Shown piece after piece: positions 15,701 to 25,405 of a DNA stretch of 64,000 bases. The translations under genes were made by a program, and so were the position numbers. Each line of letters starts with the position of its first letter. Position 1 is the first letter of the stretch. This stretch comes from Methylococcales symbiont of Iophon sp. n. MRB-2018 (lineage in GTDB: Bacteria > Pseudomonadota > Gammaproteobacteria > Methylococcales > Methylomonadaceae). The stretch is from assembly GCA_003666325.1 (NCBI GenBank), contig QPIL01000123.1, positions 1-64,000 of the forward strand, in the 5' to 3' direction. A model generated the notes under the pieces. The model was not told where the DNA came from. It searched no databases and saw only the letters and a program-made list of their open reading frames with translations.

Positions 15701-16609
15701 ATGGAAAATTTAACACAACAGATTATACTAAGTGACGCAGCATTGACCTATTATGCAATTGACTTTGTTATTCTTATGGGCTTTATGGCAACATTAAGAA
15801 TACTGGCTTCAAGTATTGCCGGCATTTCTTTAAGTGAGTTGCTAGCAAAACATGATAACTTTGCTGCGGGCATAGCCTTAGCAGGTGCTATTGTGGCAGT
15901 TGCTGTGCTGATGATGGGCGTGGTGGCTGGCGATGCCGGAACCACTTACGTTGAAGAAATCACCTTAATGCTCAGTTACGGCATAGCAGCCATGGTTTTT
16001 ATGAGTTTAACCCGTATTATTTTTGATAAGGTGGGTTTACGCCAAGTATCCATCCACGATGAAATTATGAAGGGTAATGTTGCAGCAGGTGTGGTGGATG
16101 CTTTTAACTTAATTGCCACGGCTATTATTATTCGTGCGGCAATGTCTTGGGTAGATGGTTCAACTTTTTTGGGGCTGGCTGTGGTTCTGGCTATTTTTTT
16201 ACTGTCACAAATTATTTTATTATTAGCCACGCTTTATAGAAGTGCTGTTTTTAATCAGCGACATAAGGATATAGGCAAAACATTACAAGGTGAAATTCAA
16301 GATGGAAATATTGCCTTGGCACTTCGTTTTTCAGGTTATCGTTTAGGTCTTGCTTTAGCAGTAACAGCGACTTCTGGTGTTGTGATCTATGATCCTGATG
16401 TATTAGTTTTCTCAGTTCTGGCTTGGGTGTTAATGGCCGTTGTAATTTTTATATCGCAAACCTTATTATCTATTGTATTAAGGTATATTTTATTACCTAA
16501 AGTGAATGTGGCAGAAGAAGTGGGTGAACAGTGTAATGTGGCGATTGGTTCAATCGAGGCAGCTATCTATATTGGCGTTGGCTTTACTTTTGTAGGTTTG
16601 TTTGCTTGA
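15701..16609 (+). CDS. DUF350 family membrane protein (two modules)
   Basis: 302 residues, about eight predicted membrane helices arranged as two DUF350 modules: the first from about residue 20 to 135 (SELLAKHDNFAAGIALAGAI), the second from about 155 to 300 (ISVFSVL-like helices, then EVGEQCNVAIGSIEAAIYIG). The conserved polar segment DNFAAGI of module one has its counterpart in QCNVAIGSIEA of module two. The function of DUF350 is not firmly established; it is often found with stress or phage-shock-like genes. It is downstream of a lipoprotein on the same strand. Confidence 0.8.
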   Translation: MENLTQQIILSDAALTYYAIDFVILMGFMATLRILASSIAGISLSELLAKHDNFAAGIALAGAIVAVAVLMMGVVAGDAGTTYVEEITLMLSYGIAAMVFMSLTRIIFDKVGLRQVSIHDEIMKGNVAAGVVDAFNLIATAIIIRAAMSWVDGSTFLGLAVVLAIFLLSQIILLLATLYRSAVFNQRHKDIGKTLQGEIQDGNIALALRFSGYRLGLALAVTATSGVVIYDPDVLVFSVLAWVLMAVVIFISQTLLSIVLRYILLPKVNVAEEVGEQCNVAIGSIEAAIYIGVGFTFVGLFA

Positions 16610-16689
16610 TTAAGGCAAGTGGGGGGAAATAACCCTCCTATTTCATTTACCAATAATAGATATGAGCAGGATTTAACAATGGTGAAGGT

Positions 16690-16830
16690 AAAACAAAAAG
16701 TATCGGGGGCTTCCGTTCTGAAGTTTATGCTCATGCTTATTGTACTAATCAAGTTAGCTGCAAACGATGGCAAGTAAAGATTAATCCTCTTATTGCTATT
16801 CAAATGGCGTTGGCTGGGGAATCACTCTAA
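16690..16830 (+). pseudogene. IS66-type transposase C-terminal remnant
   Basis: One frame begins KQKVSG and, after a one-base shift, continues GFRSEVYAHAYCTNQ and ends INPLIAIQMALAGESL before TAA at 16828-16830. The pattern KVSGxFRSE...YC...NPLIAIQMALAG is the C-terminal tail of many IS66-family TnpC transposases. The catalytic part is missing and the frame is broken, so this is a fossil end of an insertion sequence between the DUF350 gene and lpxA. Confidence 0.5.
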
Positions 16831-16846
16831 GGGAATGGGTACGTTA

Positions 16847-17623
16847 TCAAGCGGGGGTTACTTCTATAAAACCATGCGACCCTCTAACAGATTTAACCGC
16901 TAACCACTGATTTAAGTATTTGATTTCTTCTGTCTGCTCTAATTCACTTAAGTCTCCTTTACGTTTCAGTAATCTAAATGCGGCAGAAAGGACTTTGTAC
17001 TGATCGCCTTTAATACCTGCCCGTCTCAAACCAACAGAATTCAAACGATAATGCTTTGGCGGTCGACCAGCTATCAACATAAAGGGAATCACATCTTTAC
17101 TTAACGCAGTTGCGCCTTGTACAATGGCGTAGGAACCGACTCGGCAAAATTGATGAACAACAGCCCCTCCTCCCATAAAGACATTTTCACCGACTTCAAC
17201 ATGCCCTCCAATAGCAGCATAAGTCGCAAAAATAGTATTATTTCCAACCACACAGTCATGTGCAACATGAGTATTGTTCATAAAAAAACAATCAGAACCG
17301 ATTGATGTAACACCCCCTTCTATAGAAGACCTATGGGCTGTAAAGCCTTCTCGAAATACATTATTTTTACCAATCTCAAGCCATGAGACAGTTTCTGACT
17401 TGAAACTCGTATCTTGAGGTAAACCACCTAATACAGCATGTGGATGTAGTACATTACCCACCCCCATTTTGACATAAGATTGAATTACTGAATGCGCCCC
17501 TAATTGACAATTATCAGCTAAAGTCACATGTTCTTCGATCACCGCAAAAGGTCCAATATTTACATTTTCAGCTAAACTAACATTAGGTGCAATATATGCA
17601 GTTGGATGTATATTTTGTGCCAT
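16847..17623 (-). CDS. lpxA: UDP-N-acetylglucosamine acyltransferase LpxA
   Basis: 258 residues of left-handed beta-helix hexapeptide repeats (IGPFAVIEEHV, IGSDCFFMNNTHVAHDCVVG) followed by a C-terminal helical domain. The catalytic His is H122 in NNTHVAHDC. LpxA transfers a 3-hydroxyacyl chain from ACP to UDP-GlcNAc, the first step of lipid A synthesis. The gene stands alone rather than in the usual lpxD-fabZ-lpxA-lpxB cluster, and the segment FREGFTAHR differs from the usual RESVTIHRGT, so it may be a paralogue with altered chain or sugar specificity. Confidence 0.85.
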   Translation of the reverse strand: MAQNIHPTAYIAPNVSLAENVNIGPFAVIEEHVTLADNCQLGAHSVIQSYVKMGVGNVLHPHAVLGGLPQDTSFKSETVSWLEIGKNNVFREGFTAHRSSIEGGVTSIGSDCFFMNNTHVAHDCVVGNNTIFATYAAIGGHVEVGENVFMGGGAVVHQFCRVGSYAIVQGATALSKDVIPFMLIAGRPPKHYRLNSVGLRRAGIKGDQYKVLSAAFRLLKRKGDLSELEQTEEIKYLNQWLAVKSVRGSHGFIEVTPA

Positions 17624-17726
17624 TTATTTAAAAAACCTCAGATGATTTAAAGTTATAAAAAGGGGAGAAAAGCAGATATCATCATAACAAAATCAATTTA
17701 GAGATAATAACATATTCAATAAATAA

Positions 17727-17873
17727 ATATACTAATATGTACTTATATTTGCACCTTATGTGTTTGCTAAAATAGTGGGCTACTTATATTGATAACCCAC
17801 TATTTTAGTTAGCTCATAAGGTGATAATATGAGTGCTAGATTGGTGTGTTTATTTGTTGAACATGGTATAAGA
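17727..17873. repeat. Dispersed about 147-bp hairpin repeat, copy 1
   Basis: This sequence recurs at 62771-62918 at high identity over its full length. The core is an inverted repeat, CTTATG...GCTAAAATAGTGGG / CCCACTATTTTAG...CATAAG, followed by GTGATAATATGAGTGCTAGA. It lies upstream of lpxA and directly abuts the truncated end of an IS30 remnant. No intact protein is encoded. It looks like a MITE or similar non-autonomous element. Confidence 0.65.
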
Positions 17874-17878
17874 GCCCG

Positions 17879-17995
17879 TCAAATAGATACAGACCTGTTC
17901 ATTGTTTTGGCGATGAATCTAAGACTAAACCCTTGCTTTTTCATTAGATAAATAGGGTATCTTTGTGCTTCGGTCAAATGGGTATACATTTTCAT
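17879..17995 (-). pseudogene. IS30-family transposase N-terminal remnant
   Basis: A 38-codon frame reads MKMYTHLTEAQRYPIYLMKK, then QGFSLRFIAKTMNRSVS, the helix-turn-helix start of IS30 transposases (typically THLTxEERYxIxxLxxxGxSxxxIAxxLxRS). It then stops where the dispersed repeat begins. The region 18000-18085 upstream, including GTTGCACTTATGATGTGAAT, is probably the IS end. The remaining 90 percent of the gene is gone. Confidence 0.75.
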
Positions 17996-18178
17996 CTTTC
18001 ACTTCTTTTTCTTGTCGGATTAAAGAGTGGTAATATACTCTTTTGACCACTACGAGTGTTGCACTTATGATGTGAATTCAAGTTGAAATAAAATACCAGC
18101 TAACCGCAAAAAAAACTCAAACTATTTTAGTGGAATCATATTACAAAATATGATGTATGCTGACTATTTTCAATTATT

Positions 18179-18222
18179 ACAAGCATAAAAAAACCGGCAT
18201 TAGCCGGTTTTTTTATGCTTGT
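18179..18222 (-). terminator. Strong rho-independent terminator after rplQ
   Basis: A perfect 20-bp inverted repeat (ACAAGCATAAAAAAACCGGC and its complement) around the loop ATTA, with T-runs on both strands. It closes the ribosomal superoperon 9 bases after the rplQ stop and could act in both directions. Confidence 0.9.
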
Positions 18223-18230
18223 ATAGTTAT

Positions 18231-18617
18231 CTATTCTTCTTCTTCTACTTGTACCAGTTCTGGTCTGTCAACCAATTCTACATATGCCATCGGCGCAACA
18301 TCACCCGTCCTAAAGCCACACTTCATAATTCTGACATAACCACCAGGACGATTTTGATATCGAGGACCTAATTCATTAAATAATTTACTAACTATCTGTC
18401 TATCGCGTAATTTTGCAAATACTATACGTCTTTTAGCAACTGAATCATCTTTAGATAAAGTAATCAAAGGCTCAGCAAAACCACGCAATTCTTTGGCTTT
18501 AGGTAAGGTAGTTTTTATCAGTTCATGCTTAAATAGCGATACTGCCATATTGCTAAACATTGCTTTGCGATGACTGCTATTACGATTAAGTTGTCTACCC
18601 GTCTTACGATGTCTCAT
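18231..18617 (-). CDS. rplQ: 50S ribosomal protein L17
   Basis: 128 residues, normal for L17, opening [20 protein letters not shown], the conserved rRNA-binding N-terminus. It sits at the polypeptide exit-tunnel side of the 50S subunit. Last gene of the alpha operon, 17 bases after rpoA and directly before the terminator. The C-terminal acidic tail (QVEEEE) is common in proteobacteria. Confidence 0.98.
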   Translation of the reverse strand: MRHRKTGRQLNRNSSHRKAMFSNMAVSLFKHELIKTTLPKAKELRGFAEPLITLSKDDSVAKRRIVFAKLRDRQIVSKLFNELGPRYQNRPGGYVRIMKCGFRTGDVAPMAYVELVDRPELVQVEEEE

Positions 18618-18634
18618 TTCTTATAAACCTTGTA

Positions 18635-19642
18635 TTAGTATTCTGTTTGACTTTGGTCAATTAAGTTCTCAGGAGGCCAGTTTTCCAATCGCATTCCTAA
18701 AGACAATCCTTTTAAAGCAAGTATATCTTTAATCTCAGTCAATGATTTTTTACCAAGATTGGGCGTTTTTAACAACTCTACTTCAGTACGCTGAATCAAA
18801 TCACCAATATAAAATATATTTTCAGCTTTTAAACAATTAGCTGAACGCACAGTCAATTCCAAATCATCCACAGGTCTGAGCAGAATAGGATTAAATTCTG
18901 GTTCATCTGGGACAACTTCTTCTTCCAGTTTCTCTTGTACTTTCTCAAAATCTACAAACACAGATAATTGATCATGCAAAATAGTTGCTGCTAATTTAAT
19001 TGTTTCCTCTGGATCAACTGTGCCATTAGTTTCTAGCTCAATAATTAATTTATCCAGATTGGTGCGCTGATCAACACGAGTGCTTTCTACTTTATAAGCC
19101 ACTTTATTAATAGGACTAAAAGCCGCATCTATTAACAAAACACCCACTGCAATATTAGGATTCATTTCTTTTCTAACATTAGCAGGAACATAACCTCTAT
19201 TACACTCTATTTTGAGTTTAATATTTAATTTACCTGCATCCGTAAGGTTTGCTATAACCAACTCAGGATTAAGAATTTCAGTGTCATGCGTTAATGATAT
19301 ATCAGCAGCGGTAACAACACCCGCACCACTTTTAGATAATGATAATTCAACTTCGTCTTTGCCATGTAAAACAATGGCTAGCTGTTTCAAATTCAACAAG
19401 ATGTCTATTACATCCTCATGAACACCATCAATTGTTGTGTACTCATGCTGAACACCTTCAATCTCAACCTCTGTAACAGCACAGCCGGGTATAGAAGAAA
19501 GCATGACTCTTCTTAGAGCGTTGCCTAAAGAATGTCCATAACCTCTCTCTAAAGGTTCAATAACAATTCTTGAGTGATTAATATTATGACTGACAACTTC
19601 AACCAATTTTGGTTTTAGCAAACCAGTAATAGAATTCTGCAT
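18635..19642 (-). CDS. rpoA: RNA polymerase alpha subunit
   Basis: 335 residues: an N-terminal dimerisation/assembly domain ([19 protein letters not shown] near residues 33-51) and a C-terminal DNA- and activator-binding domain after a flexible acidic linker near residue 235 ([17 protein letters not shown]). Length is close to the usual 329. It is in the normal position between rpsD and rplQ. Confidence 0.98.
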   Translation of the reverse strand: MQNSITGLLKPKLVEVVSHNINHSRIVIEPLERGYGHSLGNALRRVMLSSIPGCAVTEVEIEGVQHEYTTIDGVHEDVIDILLNLKQLAIVLHGKDEVELSLSKSGAGVVTAADISLTHDTEILNPELVIANLTDAGKLNIKLKIECNRGYVPANVRKEMNPNIAVGVLLIDAAFSPINKVAYKVESTRVDQRTNLDKLIIELETNGTVDPEETIKLAATILHDQLSVFVDFEKVQEKLEEEVVPDEPEFNPILLRPVDDLELTVRSANCLKAENIFYIGDLIQRTEVELLKTPNLGKKSLTEIKDILALKGLSLGMRLENWPPENLIDQSQTEY

Positions 19643-19662
19643 ATTTGTTTCTCTTATAAGAA

Positions 19663-20283
19663 TTATTTAGAATAAAGCTCTACAACTAATTGCTCATTCA
19701 TATCGGCACCCAAATCAGCTCGCTCAGGAAGTGACTTAAATGTACCACTCATGTCTTTTTGACTGACTTCAACCCATGTTGGAAATCCATATTGCTCCAT
19801 GACAGATAGAGAGTCGACAATTCTCTGTTGTTTTTTAGACTTTTCTCTAATTTTAATTTCATCGCCAACTGAAACTTGAAATGAAGGGATATTGGTAATT
19901 TGATCGTTTACAACAATTGATTTATGAGAAACCAATTGACGCGCTTCTGCTCTTGTAGAGGCATAACCCATTCTATAAACGACATTGTCAAGTCTAGATT
20001 CTAAGAGGTTCAATAAATTTACACCTGTCGCACCCTTTTTAAGATCAGCAGTTTTATAGTAATTTCTAAACTGCTTTTCTAAAACCCCGTATATTCTACG
20101 AATTCTTTGTTTTGCGCGTAACTGTAGTGCGTAATCAGAGTTTCTAGTGCGCCCAGTTCCGTGCTGTCCAGGTCTTTGTTCAAGCTTACACTTTCCTTCT
20201 AGGGACTTTCCTCTGCTTTTTAGAAAAAGATCAGTGCCCTCTCTACGACTTAATTTACAAGTTGAACCAAGATATCTTGCCAT
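19663..20283 (-). CDS. rpsD: 30S ribosomal protein S4
   Basis: 206 residues, starting [19 protein letters not shown], with the S4 RNA-binding domain near residues 95-155 ([20 protein letters not shown]). S4 nucleates 16S rRNA 5'-domain assembly; in enterobacteria it also represses the alpha operon. It lacks the four-Cys zinc cluster. Spacing to rpsK is 18 bases. Confidence 0.98.
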   Translation of the reverse strand: MARYLGSTCKLSRREGTDLFLKSRGKSLEGKCKLEQRPGQHGTGRTRNSDYALQLRAKQRIRRIYGVLEKQFRNYYKTADLKKGATGVNLLNLLESRLDNVVYRMGYASTRAEARQLVSHKSIVVNDQITNIPSFQVSVGDEIKIREKSKKQQRIVDSLSVMEQYGFPTWVEVSQKDMSGTFKSLPERADLGADMNEQLVVELYSK

Positions 20284-20301
20284 TTGTCTACTCCAGTATT
20301 T

Positions 20302-20688
20302 TTAAACGCGGCGTTTTTTTGGTGGTCGACAGCCATTATGAGGAATAGGCGTTACATCAACAATATTTGTTATTTTAAAACCCAAGTTATTCAAAGACCT
20401 TACTGCAGATTCACGCCCGGGACCTGGACCTTTAATCATAACATCCAGGTTTTTCATACCATATTCCAAGGCGGCGGTACCCGCTCTTTCAGCAGCAACT
20501 TGTGCAGCAAAAGGAGTACTTTTACGCGAGCCTCTAAAACCTGAACCACCAGCCGTAGCCCATGAAAGAACATTTCCTTTACGATCACTTATTGTCACTA
20601 TCGTATTATTGAATGATGCGTGGACATGAGCTATACCGTCAGCCACTTCTTTTTTTATCCGTTTTTTTGTACGTTTTTGAGTTGCCAT
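20302..20688 (-). CDS. rpsK: 30S ribosomal protein S11
   Basis: 128 residues, with [19 protein letters not shown] and the highly conserved C-terminal [19 protein letters not shown]11 forms the platform near the mRNA exit. The lysine-rich N-terminus is normal for the family. It follows rpsM by 28 bases in the alpha operon. Confidence 0.98.
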   Translation of the reverse strand: MATQKRTKKRIKKEVADGIAHVHASFNNTIVTISDRKGNVLSWATAGGSGFRGSRKSTPFAAQVAAERAGTAALEYGMKNLDVMIKGPGPGRESAVRSLNNLGFKITNIVDVTPIPHNGCRPPKKRRV

Positions 20689-20716
20689 ATTTATTCTGTT
20701 TTATACAAAAAGTTTC

Positions 20717-21073
20717 TTATTTTTTAATAGGTTTACGTGGACCTTTACGTGTACGCGCATTTGTTTGAGTACGCTGACCTCTTAGAGGCAAGCCACGACG
20801 ATGTCTAATTCCGCGATAACACCCCAAATCCATAAGTCGTTTGATATTCATCGAAACTTCACGACGAAGATCACCTTCCACGTTCATGACGGAAATCACC
20901 TTACGAATTGACTCCAACTGTTCTTCAGAAAGTTCTTTAATTTTGATCGCTGGTTCAACATTGGCTTGCTGACAAATCTTTTTAGCCGTTACACGACCGA
21001 TACCATAAATTGCAGTTAACGCGATTTCTGCATGTTGATGGTCTGCTACATTAATTCCGGCAATACGTGCCAT
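20717..21073 (-). CDS. rpsM: 30S ribosomal protein S13
   Basis: 118 residues, MARIAGINV start, the [14 protein letters not shown] helix-hairpin segment and a basic tail ending [12 protein letters not shown] that reaches the P-site tRNA. First gene of the alpha operon, 74 bases downstream of rpmJ. Confidence 0.98.
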   Translation of the reverse strand: MARIAGINVADHQHAEIALTAIYGIGRVTAKKICQQANVEPAIKIKELSEEQLESIRKVISVMNVEGDLRREVSMNIKRLMDLGCYRGIRHRRGLPLRGQRTQTNARTRKGPRKPIKK

Positions 21074-21147
21074 CAGATACTCCTACCACAGTATTCCAAA
21101 GTTAAACGCGAGATTATAGCATTACTAGCCACCTTGCGCAATAAAAT

Positions 21148-21261
21148 TTACCCTTGACGTTGCTTATGTCGTCCATCTTTACAAATGACACGTAACACAC
21201 TATTTCTTTTTATAATTTTGCAATTTCTACAAATTTTCTTTACAGATGCGCGAACTTTCAC
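21148..21261 (-). CDS. rpmJ: 50S ribosomal protein L36 (GTG start)
   Basis: A 37-codon gene starting GTG at 21261: [20 protein letters not shown], then [13 protein letters not shown]. It carries the zinc ribbon C11-x2-C14, C27 and H32, the zinc-binding (C+) form. It lies 21 bases after secY, the classical rpmJ place. AGGT precedes the start by 5 bases. Confidence 0.93.
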   Translation of the reverse strand: MKVRASVKKICRNCKIIKRNSVLRVICKDGRHKQRQG

Positions 21262-21282
21262 GTCGTACCTCTTTTCTTTAGG

Positions 21283-22605
21283 TTATTTTTTTAAATTAGC
21301 CTTTTTCATAAGACCATCATATTGTTGCGACATCATATGTGTTTGTAGTTGAGATATAAAATCCATCACTACAACAACAATGATAAGCAGAGACGTACCA
21401 CCAAAGTAGAAAGGAACATTCCAATACACAATAAGAAACTCTGGCAATAAACAAACCAGTGTAATGTAGAATGCACCAACCAAGGTTAAACGCGTCATTA
21501 CTTTATCGATATATGCCGATGTTTGCACACCTGGTCTAATTCCTGGTAAAAAAGCACCCGATCTTTTTAAATTATCTGCTGTGTCTTTTGAATTAAAAAC
21601 CAATGCAGTATAAAAGAAACAGAAAAAGATAATAGCCGTTGCATAAAACATCACATATATTGGCTGACCTGGCGATAGCATAGTCGATACATCTTGCAAC
21701 CAGCCAAATCCTTCATTCCCGCTAAACCATCCTGCTATTGTCGAGGGAAACAAAATAATACTCGAGGCAAAAATAGGAGGAATTACACCCGCCATATTCA
21801 ACTTCAAAGGCAAAAAACTACTTTGCCCTGCCATCATTTTCTTCCCTTGTTGCCGTTTCGGATAATTGATAATAACCCGACGTTGCCCTCTCTCAACAAA
21901 AACGACTAATGCCGTCACTGCAATAGCAATCAGAAACAACAATATAATAAATGCACTATTCATTTCCCCATTTCTAGCCAATTCTAATGTTCCACCAATT
22001 GCAGAAGGAAGTCCCGAAACAATACCTGCAAAGATAATCAATGAGATACCATTACCAATACCTCTTTCAGTTACTTGTTCGCCTAGCCACATTAAAAATA
22101 TTGTTCCAGTAACTAACGTTATAGCAGTTATTACAACAAAGCTCATACCCGGATTGATAACAACACCTAAGCCACCTGCAGTCTGATTTTGAAGTGCCAT
22201 CGATATACCAATAGCCTGAAATGTTGCCAAAACAACTGTACCGTAACGGGTATACTGTGAAATCTTTCTTCTTCCTGACTCGCCTTCCTTCTTCATTTGC
22301 TCCATCGCAGGAATAACCACTGTGGTTAATTGCATAATGATGGATGCTGAAATATATGGCATTATACCTAAAGCAAACAAGCTTAAACGCATTAAGGCTC
22401 CACCCGAGAACATGTTAAACATGTCTAGAATTGTTCCGCTTTGCTGCTCAAACATTGCAGCCAAAGCTTTAGGATCAATTCCTGGAACCGGGATATGTGC
22501 CCCAACTCTATAAACAAAAAAAGCACCCAGTACAAAAAACAATCTGGATCTTAGTTCTGAATAATTATCTAATTTACTCGCCATTTCAGCTCTTGAAGTA
22601 CTCAC
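21283..22605 (-). CDS. secY: Preprotein translocase subunit SecY
   Basis: 440 residues with ten predicted membrane helices. [17 protein letters not shown] and HIPVPGID mark the N-terminus, and [16 protein letters not shown] the large cytoplasmic loop that contacts ribosome and SecA. It forms the protein-conducting channel with SecE (47552-47938 here). The GTG start at 22605 directly follows the rplO stop; ATG at 22584 is an alternative. Confidence 0.97.
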   Translation of the reverse strand: MSTSRAEMASKLDNYSELRSRLFFVLGAFFVYRVGAHIPVPGIDPKALAAMFEQQSGTILDMFNMFSGGALMRLSLFALGIMPYISASIIMQLTTVVIPAMEQMKKEGESGRRKISQYTRYGTVVLATFQAIGISMALQNQTAGGLGVVINPGMSFVVITAITLVTGTIFLMWLGEQVTERGIGNGISLIIFAGIVSGLPSAIGGTLELARNGEMNSAFIILLFLIAIAVTALVVFVERGQRRVIINYPKRQQGKKMMAGQSSFLPLKLNMAGVIPPIFASSIILFPSTIAGWFSGNEGFGWLQDVSTMLSPGQPIYVMFYATAIIFFCFFYTALVFNSKDTADNLKRSGAFLPGIRPGVQTSAYIDKVMTRLTLVGAFYITLVCLLPEFLIVYWNVPFYFGGTSLLIIVVVVMDFISQLQTHMMSQQYDGLMKKANLKK

Positions 22606-23040
22606 TTATGCCTCTACTTTTCCACCAGCAGCCTCTATGGATACCTTTGCTCCAGCCGTCACATTCAATCCTTTTACAGTAATGGATCTGCTAATTTCAC
22701 CCGATTTGATGATCTTTACTTTCTTAGTGAATGCAGGAACCAGATTAGAACAAACCAAGGCCTTCAAATCCACAACTTCTGTTTCTAATGAACCCACTTC
22801 ATACAATGTTACTTCAGCAGAATATTTTTTTATACGTGAAGTAAATCCTAATTTTGGCAATCTGCGTTGCAAAGGCATTTGACCACCTTCAAATCCTACT
22901 TTATGAAATCCACCACTACGTGATTTCTGACCATTATGACCTCTGCCACAAGTTTTTCCTAAAGTTGAACCGATTCCACGCCCAACTCTTTTAGATTTTT
23001 TGCGAGATCCATTCGCAGATCGAATAGTATTTAAATACAT
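22606..23040 (-). CDS. rplO: 50S ribosomal protein L15
   Basis: 144 residues with the glycine- and lysine-rich N-terminal extension ([19 protein letters not shown]) that penetrates 23S rRNA. The start overlaps the rpmD stop as TAATG, and its stop abuts the secY start, so it is translationally linked on both sides. Confidence 0.98.
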   Translation of the reverse strand: MYLNTIRSANGSRKKSKRVGRGIGSTLGKTCGRGHNGQKSRSGGFHKVGFEGGQMPLQRRLPKLGFTSRIKKYSAEVTLYEVGSLETEVVDLKALVCSNLVPAFTKKVKIIKSGEISRSITVKGLNVTAGAKVSIEAAGGKVEA

Positions 23041-23225
23041 TAGACTTCCTTAACCATCACCATATAAGAAATTTTATTGATCATGCCTCTGTTTTCTGGC
23101 GTATCAATAACCTCAACCGTTTGTCGTATTTTACGTAAACCCAACCCTTTCAAGCAGGCTTGGTGATTTTTCAATCGACCAATTTTACTTTTTGTCATCG
23201 TTACACTTAGTTTTTTATCAGCCAT
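23040..23225 (-). CDS. rpmD: 50S ribosomal protein L30
   Basis: From ATG at 23225, 61 residues ([20 protein letters not shown]), the usual L30 size, with the [13 protein letters not shown] core. A longer frame back to 23249 would need a TTG start inside rpsE and was not used; ATG at 23228 is equally possible. Between rpsE and rplO. Confidence 0.96.
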   Translation of the reverse strand: MADKKLSVTMTKSKIGRLKNHQACLKGLGLRKIRQTVEVIDTPENRGMINKISYMVMVKEV

Positions 23226-23229
23226 CATT

Positions 23230-23742
23230 CTATCCAGTAATTTGCTCAACAGTTAGTCCGCGTTTTGCAGCAATCTGTTTTGCATTTTGCATTTCAGTTA
23301 AACCTTTAATAGTTGCTCTAACAACATTTATAGGGTTATTAGTTCCAATGCATTTTGCTAGTACATTATGCACACCGACAACTTCAAAAACTGCTCGCAT
23401 TGCACCACCAGCAATAACACCTGTACCTTCAGAGGCAGGTTGCATGTATACTTTTGCAGCACCTGTTTCTCCCGTTACTGTATATTGCAAAGTCCCTTCT
23501 TTCAATTGGACTTTTCGCATATTTTTTCTTGCTTGCTCAAGTGATTTTTGAATTGCAATAGGCACTTCTCGTGCTTTACTAACGCCATAGCCAACACGAC
23601 CCTGACCATCACCTACTACTGTTAACGCAGTAAACCCAAAAACTCGTCCGCCTTTAACTACTTTTGCGACACGACGTACTGCAACCAATTTTTCCTGAAA
23701 ACCATCTGCACTTGCTTGACCTTGAGGTCCTGATGTAGCCAT
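23230..23742 (-). CDS. rpsE: 30S ribosomal protein S5
   Basis: 170 residues with the S5 double-stranded-RNA-binding fold ([20 protein letters not shown]) and the C-terminal domain ([19 protein letters not shown]). S5 is at the mRNA entry site and influences decoding fidelity. Nine bases after rplR. Confidence 0.98.
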   Translation of the reverse strand: MATSGPQGQASADGFQEKLVAVRRVAKVVKGGRVFGFTALTVVGDGQGRVGYGVSKAREVPIAIQKSLEQARKNMRKVQLKEGTLQYTVTGETGAAKVYMQPASEGTGVIAGGAMRAVFEVVGVHNVLAKCIGTNNPINVVRATIKGLTEMQNAKQIAAKRGLTVEQITG

Positions 23743-23751
23743 TATATACTC

Positions 23752-24105
23752 CTAGAACTTCAATCCAGCTTCGCGTGCAGCATCTGCTAATGCCTTAACA
23801 CGACCGTGATATTTAAAACCCGAACGATCAAAAGCAACCTGAGTTATCCCTGCCTCTAATGCTCTTTTAGCAATAGCGTTTCCAATTGCAGTTGCAGCAT
23901 CAGCATTGCCTGTACCTTTAAGAGAGGCTTTGATATCTGTTTCCAATGTAGATGCACTTGCAATTGTTGTAGTACCATCATTACTCATCACTTGTGCATA
24001 TATATGCTGTGATGTTTTGTGAACAGTTAATCTATTCGCACCTAATTGCTTAATCTTACAACGTTGTCTTAGGGCTCTTTTTAATCGCGATACCTTCTTA
24101 TTCAT
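23752..24105 (-). CDS. rplR: 50S ribosomal protein L18
   Basis: 117 residues, starting [18 protein letters not shown] and ending [20 protein letters not shown] with a short tail. L18 binds 5S rRNA in the central protuberance with L5 and L25, all encoded here. Normal length. Confidence 0.98.
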   Translation of the reverse strand: MNKKVSRLKRALRQRCKIKQLGANRLTVHKTSQHIYAQVMSNDGTTTIASASTLETDIKASLKGTGNADAATAIGNAIAKRALEAGITQVAFDRSGFKYHGRVKALADAAREAGLKF

Positions 24106-24114
24106 TATCTTAAC

Positions 24115-24648
24115 CTATTTTTTCTTGGCTGCTTTTCTTGCAACATACTCATCAGTATATCTAACACCTTTACCTTTATAAGGCTCAGGTGGACGAAAAG
24201 CTCTAATTTCAGAGGCAACTTGACCGACTTGTTGCTTATCACTTCCTCTAACAACTAGTTCAGTTTGGCTGGTTGCTTCAACAGTAATTCCGTCAGGTAT
24301 ACGATACTCAACTGGATTTGAAAACCCTAAAGATAAAGTCAGTAAATCACCCTTAACTTGCACCCTGTAACCTACTCCAATCAATGTTAATTTCTTGTCG
24401 AAACCTTTAGTAACACCTGTAATCATATTAAAGATAGATGCTCTTGCTGTGCCTGCTTGGGAACTTGCTTTTTTTACTGCATTATCCCATTGCACATTAA
24501 TCACATTATCGTTAATTTCAATATTAACATCGGCGTGAATTTTATAAGATAACTGACCAGCCTTTCCTTTAACAGACAAGGCATTTCCACTTATCTTTAC
24601 ATCAACACCTGCTGGGATTGATACTGGTTTTTTTGCTACTCTAGACAT
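24115..24648 (-). CDS. rplF: 50S ribosomal protein L6
   Basis: 177 residues from ATG at 24648 (MSRVAKKPVSIPAGVDV), the normal size for L6. The longer frame to 24714 would overlap rpsH. Two tandem L6 folds are visible, the second ending RPPEPYKGKGVRYTDE. L6 lies near the sarcin-ricin loop, by the factor-binding site. Confidence 0.97.
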   Translation of the reverse strand: MSRVAKKPVSIPAGVDVKISGNALSVKGKAGQLSYKIHADVNIEINDNVINVQWDNAVKKASSQAGTARASIFNMITGVTKGFDKKLTLIGVGYRVQVKGDLLTLSLGFSNPVEYRIPDGITVEATSQTELVVRGSDKQQVGQVASEIRAFRPPEPYKGKGVRYTDEYVARKAAKKK

Positions 24649-24661
24649 ATTTAGTAACTCT

Positions 24662-25057
24662 TTAACAAACAGTGCAAATAACTTCGCCACCATGCCCAAT
24701 TGCACGGGCTGCACGATCTGTCATTACACCATTAGAAGTTGAAACTATAGCAATACCTAGTCCAGCCAGAACTTTTGGAAGCTCATCTTTAGATTTGTAA
24801 ATCCTAAGCCCAGGTCTACTAACCCTTTTGACTTTTTCAATTACCGGTACGCCCTGATAATATTTTAAATCAATAGTCATTTCAGTATGACTACCTGTTG
24901 TCTCTGTTTTAAAGCTGGTTATATAACCTTCATTCTTTAAAACATTAACAATTGCAACCTTCAATTTTGATGAAGGCAATTTAACACTTTTTTTACTGGC
25001 AGATTGACCATTACGTATCCGGGTCAACATATCTGCTATTGGATCACTCATACTCAT
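24662..25057 (-). CDS. rpsH: 30S ribosomal protein S8
   Basis: 131 residues, [18 protein letters not shown] start and conserved end [10 protein letters not shown]8 organises the 16S central domain and, in E. coli, represses the spc operon by binding its own mRNA. GGAGAT lies upstream of the ATG at suitable spacing. Confidence 0.98.
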   Translation of the reverse strand: MSMSDPIADMLTRIRNGQSASKKSVKLPSSKLKVAIVNVLKNEGYITSFKTETTGSHTEMTIDLKYYQGVPVIEKVKRVSRPGLRIYKSKDELPKVLAGLGIAIVSTSNGVMTDRAARAIGHGGEVICTVC

Positions 25058-25087
25058 TTTTAAATCTCCAAAAACTCGTTAACCTAA

Positions 25088-25393
25088 TTACCAGCTTGCT
25101 TTAGACAAACCAGGTACGTCACCACGCATCGTGGCTTCTCTTAGTTTGTTACGACCAAGACCAAATTTACGATAAACGCCTCGTGGGCGCCCAGTAATTT
25201 GACAACGATTACGACCCCTAGAAGGACTAGAGTCACGAGGTAGTTTTTGCAGTTTAATTTGAGCTGCTTCTCTATCATCCAACGAAGTTTTCGGGTCTCT
25301 AATTATTTCTTTTAAAGCCCTTCTTTTCACTTCATATTGTCCGACTAACTTGCTACGCCTATTTTCGCGTGCAATCATAGATTTTTTAGCCAT
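25088..25393 (-). CDS. rpsN: 30S ribosomal protein S14 (zinc-independent form)
   Basis: 101 residues, the long form of S14 without the CxxC zinc motif, typical of gammaproteobacteria. It ends with the conserved [17 protein letters not shown]. Located in the 30S head, between rplE and rpsH as usual. Confidence 0.98.
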   Translation of the reverse strand: MAKKSMIARENRRSKLVGQYEVKRRALKEIIRDPKTSLDDREAAQIKLQKLPRDSSPSRGRNRCQITGRPRGVYRKFGLGRNKLREATMRGDVPGLSKASW

Positions 25394-25405
25394 TATAAAC
25401 GCCCT

